DNA from: Bacteroidales bacterium
Lineage (GTDB): Bacteria > Bacteroidota > Bacteroidia > Bacteroidales > UBA4181
Assembly: GCA_028700615.1 (NCBI GenBank)
Contig: JAQVSH010000037.1
Location: 1-11,268 of the forward strand
Length of the DNA stretch: 11,268 nucleotides
Direction: 5' to 3'
The notes beneath the pieces are model-generated. The model was given only the letters and a program-made list of their open reading frames with translations, searched no databases and was not told the origin of the DNA. This document shows positions 1-5,320 of this stretch, one piece after another (position 1 is the first letter of the stretch; the number at the start of each line of letters is the position of its first letter). A program made the position numbers and the translations under genes.

Positions 1-2
1 AC

Positions 3-248
3 TGGTTTATTCTGGCTCCCCCGTTAAAAACAAAACTGACCAAATGGGATCCCATATACGCCCTCTCAAAAGATAAACCGGTAGAAAGAGTGCTTCAATA
101 CGTAGAAATTCCCTTTCAATCCCTGATAAGGGAAGACTCATTATTCAACCCACAGGATCTTAAAAACATCCGGTTTATTTTTGACAAGACGACCAAAGGA
201 GAAATTTTCCTCGACAAGGTAGGGCTTATTTCTTCAACAAGTCTCTGA
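3..248 (+). CDS. C-terminal fragment of a galactose-binding-like (carbohydrate-binding) beta-sandwich protein, 5' truncated
   Basis: An open frame (frame 3) enters from the left edge and gives 81 residues before a TGA at 246-248. The tail has a pattern common at the end of galactose-binding-like/CBM beta-sandwich domains attached to glycoside hydrolases and surface lipoproteins: an 'IPFQSL' strand, then 'F-N-P-Q-D-L-K-N-I-R-F-I-F-D-K-T', 'G-E-I-F-L-D-K-V-G-L' and the stop. The catalytic or main part lies outside the window, so no function can be given. No type IX secretion sorting tail is visible. The last 23 bp overlap the 3' end of the convergent mscL gene (226-248). Coding status is inferred from the open frame and family-like pattern; the family call is a pattern match only. 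Confidence 0.55.
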   Translation, partial: WFILAPPLKTKLTKWDPIYALSKDKPVERVLQYVEIPFQSLIREDSLFNPQDLKNIRFIFDKTTKGEIFLDKVGLISSTSL

Positions 249-624
249 TCTCGGTCAGCAAAACTTCTTCTTTAGTAGGGGCGGGCGGCGTTAACGGAGC
301 CTGCTCCTGCTTCTTTTGGGCTGCATTGATCGCTTTAATCAGCATGAAGATGGCAAATGCCACGATTAAAAAATCAAAGCTTACCTGCAGAAAATTCCCG
401 TAATTAATTGACACGGCAGGCGCATCGCCCTCAGCCGCTTTCATCACAATACTCAAATCCGTAAAATTAACCCCTCCTATCAACAATCCAAGAGGAGGCA
501 TGATAATGTCATTTACCATAGAAGATACTATCTTCCCAAAAGCAGCGCCAATAATAATACCCACTGCCATGTCAATTACATTGCCTTTCATGGCAAAAGC
601 CTTGAATTCCTGAATTATGCCCAT
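226..624 (-). CDS. mscL: Large-conductance mechanosensitive channel MscL
   Basis: 132 residues, the usual MscL length. MscL is a homopentameric inner-membrane pore that opens under membrane tension and releases solutes during hypo-osmotic shock. Visible features in order are the N-terminal amphipathic helix (M-G-I-I-Q-E-F-K-A-F-A-M-K-G-N), the pore-lining TM1 starting at 'NVIDMAVGIIIGAAFGKIV' (about residues 15-46) with its Gly/Ala-rich face, a periplasmic loop (about 47-75), TM2 (about 77-98, 'FLQVSFDFLIVAFAIFMLIKA') and a charged C-terminal helical bundle ending EIRDLLKK. The ATG at 622-624 fits the start of known MscL proteins exactly. No Shine-Dalgarno sequence is present; the upstream stretch is A/T-rich. 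It lies 102 bp downstream of the DUF2892 tail on the same strand. Its 3' end overlaps the convergent partial gene by 23 bp. Confidence 0.96.
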   Translation of the reverse strand: MGIIQEFKAFAMKGNVIDMAVGIIIGAAFGKIVSSMVNDIIMPPLGLLIGGVNFTDLSIVMKAAEGDAPAVSINYGNFLQVSFDFLIVAFAIFMLIKAINAAQKKQEQAPLTPPAPTKEEVLLTEIRDLLKK

Positions 625-670
625 TTGATTAATTTTTAGTGATTTTTTCTTTATACCCGGTTAACATATA

Positions 671-698
671 GAAATTTACATCTGTTTTATGTCTTCAA
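671..698 (-). promoter_or_regulatory. Candidate Bacteroidota-type promoter for mscL
   Basis: On the minus strand, TAAATTTC (671-678) differs at one position from the Bacteroidota -7 box TAnnTTTG. A TTG (696-698) lies 17 nt upstream, where a -33 element could be. The box ends about 46 nt before the mscL ATG. The match is imperfect in an A/T-rich region, so chance is a real alternative. Confidence 0.25.
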
Positions 699-700
699 CA

Positions 701-715
701 AAAGGGGTTCCCTTT
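701..715 (-). terminator. Weak hairpin after the DoxX/DUF2892 reading frame
   Basis: AAAGGG (701-706) and CCCTTT (710-715) form a perfect 6-bp stem with a 3-nt loop, 12 nt beyond the TAA that closes the DUF2892 tail. On the minus strand it is followed only by TGTTG, not by a real U-tract. It may be a weak terminator or processing hairpin separating doxX from mscL, or it may be chance. Confidence 0.25.
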
Positions 716-726
716 GGGAGTTTATT

Positions 727-900
727 TTAATCCTTTTTTTCGCGTTTGCATTTAGTGCTAATTCCGAACAGGGAATAAGGAGGACAAAAACCGCTTATCC
801 CTGTAAAAATCATTGCAGCGGCAATCAGCAAAGCCAAAACACTCCAAAATCCCGAGAAAAACCCGAAAAGATAGAGCACGATCAGAAGTATTGCTGCGAA
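727..900 (-). pseudogene. DUF2892 (YgaP-like) transmembrane domain tail, separated from DoxX by an in-frame TAG
   Basis: Directly after the TAG at 901-903, the DoxX frame stays open for 57 codons to a TAA at 727-729. The encoded sequence is a recognisable DUF2892 (PF11127, YgaP-type membrane) domain: TM1 'AAILLIVLYLFGFF', a short turn 'SGFW', TM2 'VLALLIAAAMIFTGISG', then the signature 'GFCPPYSLFGIST-K-C' and a charged KREKKD end. The usual first segment of the domain (N-V-G-x-I-D-R-x-x-R) lies before the TAG, at the end of the DoxX product. No ATG precedes TM1 in this frame; the first possible internal starts are a GTG inside TM1 and an ATG inside TM2, so independent translation would give a broken domain. 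Hence this is called a disrupted part of a DoxX-DUF2892 fusion. A sequencing error at the TAG or low-level readthrough would give a 218-residue protein instead. Confidence 0.75.
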
Positions 901-1383
901 CTATCTGGCAAGTCTGTCTATATCCCCGACATTGATACATTCTTCCCAGGATGAATCCGGCTTATGGGAGAATAAAATATAATCCACGGAGAACCTGCCG
1001 CTTCCCAGGAAAAATAGAGCGATATAAACCCCCAGATACATTACCGCCAATTCTTTAACCGCAAAAGTATCAGGAGCATGAATCACAAAAACCGCAACTG
1101 ACATGTTGATAATCAGCGGAATGACCGCCAGACGGGTAAAAACGCCCAAAATGATCAGCAGAGAAGCGCCAAATTCTGCCAATACTACCAGGGTGAGGGA
1201 CAAACTACTACCTAATCCGATAGGATCAGGAAAACTTCCTGCTACAGAAGTTTCACTGAAACTTTCTAGTTTTGCCCATCCATGGGTCAACATCATTAAT
1301 CCCACAAATAAACGTAAAAAAAGAAGCGCCATAGCCTTGGTGTCTTCTTTGGCGTTAAATCCGTAAAACAGAAATTCTTTCAT
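901..1383 (-). CDS. DoxX family membrane protein (N-terminal part of a DoxX-DUF2892 fusion)
   Basis: 160 residues to the TAG at 901-903. The DoxX core covers about residues 15-138: four hydrophobic segments (about 19-36, 60-82, 86-103 and 111-128), with the family pattern L-R-L-F-V-G-L-M-M-L-T-H-G-W-A-K-L in the first, 'LAEFGASLLIILGVFTR' in the middle and 'GSGRFSVDYILF' at the end. DoxX-family proteins are small inner-membrane proteins; some act with oxidoreductases in thiol stress or quinone metabolism, but the exact role here cannot be told. After the core, residues 149-160 (C-I-N-V-G-D-I-D-R-L-A-R) are not DoxX sequence. They match the N-terminal motif of DUF2892, whose remainder continues in the same frame beyond the TAG. 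It lies 163 bp downstream of hemH on the same strand, and no strong promoter or terminator is visible between them. Confidence 0.88.
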   Translation of the reverse strand: MKEFLFYGFNAKEDTKAMALLFLRLFVGLMMLTHGWAKLESFSETSVAGSFPDPIGLGSSLSLTLVVLAEFGASLLIILGVFTRLAVIPLIINMSVAVFVIHAPDTFAVKELAVMYLGVYIALFFLGSGRFSVDYILFSHKPDSSWEECINVGDIDRLAR

Positions 1384-1546
1384 ATTCTTTCAGATTTAGT
1401 GAGTAATAGATACTATATCAACAAACCATCAAAGGCCAATGTTCATTTCTGAAATACAATGAGAAAGGACATGAAAATTATCCCCGACTTTATGTAAATA
1501 TACACAAATGATCATTAAGTCAGAAGATCCGGAAAATATGGTTCTA

Positions 1547-2503
1547 TTAACTTTTCAGAGGGCATTTTATCATCTGATAGAGAGCCTCTACCCACTCTTC
1601 TCTGTCATTGAGGCTTTCCACCATCACCAGTTCTTCCCCTCCTGCCTCTGTGAAAAGCCGCCTGCACTCCTGCTTCACTTCAAACAGGGTTTCCAGATTG
1701 TCGGCCACAAAACCGGGTAAAACCACTAAAACCTTTTTTATCCCCTGTCCGGCGAGGGAAACCAGTGTTTGATCCGTAAACGGATGCAACCAGTCTTTGC
1801 TCATCGCCGATTGAAAAGTAGTAAGATATTGATGCTCTTGCAGACCCAGTCCCTCTGCCAGCAACCGGGAAGTCTCATAACAGGCTGTCCGGTATGAATG
1901 AGTTCGGGGGTCAGATATATGGGGAAGACTGTGATAGGAGAAAACCACCCGATCGTATTTCCCGGGCTGATAACCCTGAATGTTGTTAACAAAAGCCTTG
2001 ATAAACGCAGGATGATAATAAAAGGCATCTACAAAACGCAAGGCCGGAACCGTCTTCCATCCCCGAAGACAACGCCTTACTTCTTTGACCACAGAACCTG
2101 TTGTGGAAGAGGCCTCTTGGGGAAACATAGGAAGAATAACCAGTTCATCGGGATTTTCTTCACAGAGTTTGTCCAAAACTCCTTTGAGGGAAGGATTACC
2201 ATACCTCATAGCGGAAAAGACCCGGACATCCTGAGGAACGCGTTGCTGAAGTTTTACTGCCAGATTGAGATGATGCACCCACAGAGGAGAGCCTGCCTCC
2301 ATCCATATCTTCTGATACATCATAGTAGATTTTGAAGTGCGAAACGGAAGAATTATCCCGTGAACAAGCAATCGTCGAAAAAACCAGGGAAGATCAATGA
2401 CATCAGGATCATTCAGAAACTGAGACAAGTATCTTCTGACTGATTTCCGGTCAGGTTGATCGGGGGTCCCGACGTTCACCAATATAATCGCTTTACCGGA
2501 CAC
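1547..2503 (-). CDS. hemH: Ferrochelatase HemH
   Basis: 318 residues, normal for bacterial ferrochelatases. The enzyme inserts Fe2+ into the porphyrin ring in the last step of heme synthesis. Visible family motifs: N-terminal 'AIILVNVGTPDQP' (about 5-17), 'GSPL' (71-74), 'AMRYG' (98-102), 'LPMFPQEASSTTGS' (about 124-137), the catalytic-histidine motif S-Y-H-S-L-P (His191), 'FQSAMSKDWLHPFTD' (about 230-244) and 'GFVADNLETLFEV' with the conserved acidic Glu271. The start is a GTG (2501-2503): the next in-frame Met is residue 61, inside the fold, so the GTG must be used. It begins 3 nt after the TGA of the upstream oxidase gene, which suggests translational coupling. The neighbouring protoporphyrinogen oxidase and HemN support the protoporphyrin-dependent route; a coproporphyrin ferrochelatase (CpfC) is less likely, since no HemQ-like partner is visible here. 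Confidence 0.95.
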   Translation of the reverse strand: MSGKAIILVNVGTPDQPDRKSVRRYLSQFLNDPDVIDLPWFFRRLLVHGIILPFRTSKSTMMYQKIWMEAGSPLWVHHLNLAVKLQQRVPQDVRVFSAMRYGNPSLKGVLDKLCEENPDELVILPMFPQEASSTTGSVVKEVRRCLRGWKTVPALRFVDAFYYHPAFIKAFVNNIQGYQPGKYDRVVFSYHSLPHISDPRTHSYRTACYETSRLLAEGLGLQEHQYLTTFQSAMSKDWLHPFTDQTLVSLAGQGIKKVLVVLPGFVADNLETLFEVKQECRRLFTEAGGEELVMVESLNDREEWVEALYQMIKCPLKS

Positions 2504-2506
2504 GGT

Positions 2507-3874
2507 TCAGCAAGACAACTCGTCTGCCAGCTTTCTGGCCTGAGTTACCCGGTCTGCCATACCAATTCCGTCCCGGATACTTCCTGCCAGCCAGAGGCCG
2601 GGATATTGCCGCTGAATTTCAGCGATACTGTCTAATCTCCCCTCTGACGAGGCTTCATACTGGGCAATGGCATGAGAATATTTGAAGAGTTTAAACAAAT
2701 CGGGCGTATCGGAGACCTTCATCGTAGCGCTGATCTCTCCAAGCACCATGCCTTTAATTTCTTCATCAGATTTTTCGTAAAATTCCGGATGGCGGGAACC
2801 TCCGCAGAAAACTGATAACAAGGCTCCCTTTTCGGGAGCTCTTCCTGTAAAAATTGAAGAAGGAAATAAAATGCCTAAAATATTTTTCTTTTCCAGCGAA
2901 GGAATTAACCCTCCAAATGCCTTAAGATCGGGGCCATTCCAATTCCGGTATCCTACAGCAGCCTGAACAATTCTTGCATATCGCAGAGAAGTCACCGGAT
3001 CAAGCCGATCAGAGGAAATAAAAGGGAAAAGATCCGCCAGCGCATAGGCGCCAACGGTTGAAATGACCTGTTCGGACACCACAGAGGAGGAAACTCCGGC
3101 AGAATTTTCAAAACTAGTGATATAGCCTTTCCCTGAAGGCATGACTTTAACCTTCCGGGATCCGGTATAAAATTGTTCTTTACCCACAGCCTCTCCCAAG
3201 GCCAGAATCAATTGCTCCAGTCCGCACTTTGCCGAAAAAATCTCCTTGGTCACTTTTTGCTCCCTGGCATTTTTCGGTTCGGATTGTTTTTTTATGGTTC
3301 CCCGTATAAAACTTCCGTAATGATGTTCGAGACGATACAATTTAGGAAGAGCAAACCGGGTTACCAAGGTATGGGGGTCTCCGGCATAGATTCCTGAAAT
3401 AAAAGGATCTACGGCATAATCAAGATAAGATTTCCCCAACCGGCGCACCACCATATCCGCCACTGACTCCACGGGGTTTTCCCCGGCAGGGCGGAAAGGC
3501 TCTCCTAAAATATTGAATTTATCCTTCCAGGTGAACAAAGGCGTAGACAATGCAGAGATTAAACCGGAAGGAAGCGGATGCCAACGTCCGTTTTTCAGGA
3601 TCCATCTCCTCTTAGACTCCGGAGTAGCCGTGTCCACAGTACATTTCTCCCGAAGATCCTCAAAAAGTTCCATGATTTCAGGAGAAGACAATACCCCGGT
3701 ATTGGGGCCGGATTCAAAAAGAAATTCTCCTTCTTTCCAAGAGCGGATTACCCCTCCCACACGGTCTTCCTTCTCGATGACCGCAACTTTTTTACCGGCT
3801 TTTTGAAGATAAAAAGCGAGGGTCAATCCGGTAAGCCCTGCCCCGATAATGGTTATATCTGTTTGTATATTCAT
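2507..3874 (-). CDS. hemY: Protoporphyrinogen oxidase (FAD-dependent, HemY/HemG-type PPOX)
   Basis: 455 residues, typical for the oxygen-dependent flavoprotein PPOX. It oxidises protoporphyrinogen IX to protoporphyrin IX. The N-terminus is a Rossmann FAD-binding motif: 'ITIIGAGLTGLTLAFYLQ' (G11, G13, G16), with Glu34 at the end of beta-2 and the following 'DRVGG'. The middle has PPOX-like substrate-domain sequence, including 'DYAVDPFISGIYAGDP' (about 155-170). The C-terminus carries the second FAD contact, 'LWLAGSIRDGIGMADRVTQARKLADEL' split over residues 427-453. Together with its position between hemN and hemH this makes the assignment firm. Naming in Bacteroidota varies (hemG or hemY for the same family); the family is the HemY-type flavoprotein, not the menaquinone-linked flavodoxin-like HemG of E. 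coli. It starts 3 nt after the hemN stop. Confidence 0.93.
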   Translation of the reverse strand: MNIQTDITIIGAGLTGLTLAFYLQKAGKKVAVIEKEDRVGGVIRSWKEGEFLFESGPNTGVLSSPEIMELFEDLREKCTVDTATPESKRRWILKNGRWHPLPSGLISALSTPLFTWKDKFNILGEPFRPAGENPVESVADMVVRRLGKSYLDYAVDPFISGIYAGDPHTLVTRFALPKLYRLEHHYGSFIRGTIKKQSEPKNAREQKVTKEIFSAKCGLEQLILALGEAVGKEQFYTGSRKVKVMPSGKGYITSFENSAGVSSSVVSEQVISTVGAYALADLFPFISSDRLDPVTSLRYARIVQAAVGYRNWNGPDLKAFGGLIPSLEKKNILGILFPSSIFTGRAPEKGALLSVFCGGSRHPEFYEKSDEEIKGMVLGEISATMKVSDTPDLFKLFKYSHAIAQYEASSEGRLDSIAEIQRQYPGLWLAGSIRDGIGMADRVTQARKLADELSC

Positions 3875-3877
3875 GCA

Positions 3878-5257
3878 CTATACAGATTTTGAATATTGAT
3901 GAGTATGCGATTGATAGGCAGGATCCAGGGAGGCCGCAATATTTCGGACAAAAAGGGAACCTTCGGGGGTTACCCGAAGAAATGAAGGAGAGTACTCCAA
4001 TAACCCGTCCTGTGCGAATTCTTCCAAAACCCTTTCATTGAGAATCAAAAGACTTTTCAGCTCTTCTGCGGAAACGCCCAGTTGTTCACTCAATTCCAGC
4101 CAGTCTATATGCATATTGCACATGATTTCAGAAATCACCCTGCCAATCAGTATTTCCTCACGGGACAGAACATATCCCTTTTCCAGCGGAATGATTCCCT
4201 GAGATATTTTTGTGATATAGTCTTCCGGATCAATCATATTCTGTGAAAAGCCTTTTTCCAGCTGACTGATGGCAGAAGCCCCGAAAGCATACACCTGGCC
4301 TGTCGTCCGACGGGTACAGTATCCCTGAAAATTCCGGTGAAGCATCCGGTTTTTTAATGCCTCTGATAATTCATCTTCGGGCAATACATAATGATCCAGG
4401 CCGATAGGTTGATATCCGGCCTGGCAAAGCAACCGATGTCCTTCCAGAAACATCGCCATTTTTTGATCTGTAGCGGGCAGCCCTTTCTTTTCAAGAATTT
4501 GCTGATGTTTTTTCAACCAGGGTACATGGGCATAAGAAAAAGTAACCAGGCGATCCGGTCTAAGCAGAATGGCCTGTTCCATCGTACGGGCAAAACCGGC
4601 AACCGTTTGGCCCGGCAAACCATACATAAAATCAAGATTCACGGTAATACCCTCTTCCCCTTCTTTTAAATGGGCCAGCAATTCGGCTTCCGGAAGAGCA
4701 GAAGGTTCACGATTGACGGTCCGGAGAATATCCCGGTCAAAATCCTGAATCCCCAGACTAAACCGGTTAAACCGTGCGCCTTTTAGTAAATCGACAGCGG
4801 CATGATCAAGAAGTGAAGGATTGCATTCGATGGCAATTTCAGGCTTTTCAATAAAACGAAAAGTATTAAACAGAAATTCATTCAGCTCGGTAATCAGGGA
4901 CAGAGGAACCGCATTGGGGGTCCCTCCTCCGTAATGAACCTGAGATACGGGACGATTTTTGTCTATATATGCCGCCACGATGGAAATCTCTTTCTTAACC
5001 GCCTCTATATATGGTTTTACCAGTCGACCGGTTCCTATGGGACATGCATTGCAACCACAATAAAAACAAATCTTTTTACAAAAAGGGATATGAATGTATA
5101 GGGCAATATTCCGGGGAGAACCCTGATTGGATTCTTTCAAAAGCCTGACATGATCCTCCCGGGAGAAAGACCCGGAAAAATGATTGGCTGGAGGATAGCT
5201 GGTATATCTGGGTACCGGAACATTATATTTACAGATCAACTCACTGGAGATTTCCAT
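3878..5257 (-). CDS. hemN: Oxygen-independent coproporphyrinogen III oxidase (radical SAM) HemN
   Basis: 459 residues, the length of true HemN (E. coli type) and longer than the HemW paralogues. It decarboxylates coproporphyrinogen III to protoporphyrinogen IX without oxygen, using S-adenosylmethionine and a [4Fe-4S] cluster. Visible: 'YTSYPPANHF' (18-27), 'YIHIPFC' and the HemN-specific C-x3-C-x2-C-x-C cluster (Cys60, Cys64, Cys67, Cys69; Tyr54 before it), 'GGGTPNAV' (110-117), 'SLGIQDFD' (167-174), 'DFMYGLPGQT' (209-218), 'HRNFQGYCTR' (307-316) and 'GASAISQ' (326-332). The fourth Cys (C-G-C) and the HRNFQGY segment separate it from HemW, which acts as a heme chaperone. It is first in the tight hemN-PPOX-hemH unit, ends 3 nt before the oxidase ATG and starts 39 bp after the upstream kinase stop. 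The ATG at 5255-5257 fits the family N-terminus. Confidence 0.96.
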   Translation of the reverse strand: MEISSELICKYNVPVPRYTSYPPANHFSGSFSREDHVRLLKESNQGSPRNIALYIHIPFCKKICFYCGCNACPIGTGRLVKPYIEAVKKEISIVAAYIDKNRPVSQVHYGGGTPNAVPLSLITELNEFLFNTFRFIEKPEIAIECNPSLLDHAAVDLLKGARFNRFSLGIQDFDRDILRTVNREPSALPEAELLAHLKEGEEGITVNLDFMYGLPGQTVAGFARTMEQAILLRPDRLVTFSYAHVPWLKKHQQILEKKGLPATDQKMAMFLEGHRLLCQAGYQPIGLDHYVLPEDELSEALKNRMLHRNFQGYCTRRTTGQVYAFGASAISQLEKGFSQNMIDPEDYITKISQGIIPLEKGYVLSREEILIGRVISEIMCNMHIDWLELSEQLGVSAEELKSLLILNERVLEEFAQDGLLEYSPSFLRVTPEGSLFVRNIAASLDPAYQSHTHQYSKSV

Positions 5258-5288
5258 TCTTTTGCGATTTACTAATAAAACTGCAGCG

Positions 5289-5320
5289 CAAATTTATTAG
5301 TTTTTAATATATCTCTCCAA
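5289..5320 (-). promoter_or_regulatory. Candidate Bacteroidota promoter for the hemN-hemY-hemH operon
   Basis: On the minus strand TAAATTTG (5289-5296) is an exact match to the -7 consensus TAnnTTTG of Bacteroidota sigma factor. A TTG (5318-5320) lies 21 nt upstream as a possible -33 element, inside the last codons of the kinase gene. The box begins directly after the kinase stop codon and ends 31 nt before the hemN ATG, leaving a short leader. It would let the heme genes be transcribed independently of the kinase. Confidence 0.5.

Noticed and set aside
781..800. A possible frameshift in the DUF2892 tail near the GFCP motif
   Set aside because: On careful reading the minus strand has five T residues in GGTTTTTGT, so the frame runs unbroken through GFCPPYSLFGIST to the TAA. 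No frameshift is needed.
901..903. Recoding of TAG as a sense codon in this genome
   Set aside because: hemN, the SMP-30-like gene and the split-barrel gene all end with TAG at the expected place, so TAG acts as a normal stop here. Only a local mutation, error or readthrough remains for the DoxX frame.
758..940. A separate 60-codon minus-strand ORF starting with ATG at 938-940
   Set aside because: It lies in another frame over the DUF2892 tail. Its translation has no family pattern, whereas the frame continuous with DoxX gives a clean DUF2892 domain.
1547..2503. Coproporphyrin ferrochelatase (CpfC) instead of HemH
   Set aside because: The gene is linked to a PPOX and to HemN, which makes protoporphyrinogen, and no HemQ/ChdC gene is visible. 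The protoporphyrin route is the better fit.
3878..5257. HemW (heme chaperone) instead of HemN
   Set aside because: The C-x3-C-x2-C-x-C motif with the fourth Cys, the HRNFQGY segment, the 459-residue length and the operon context fit HemN; HemW is shorter and lacks these.
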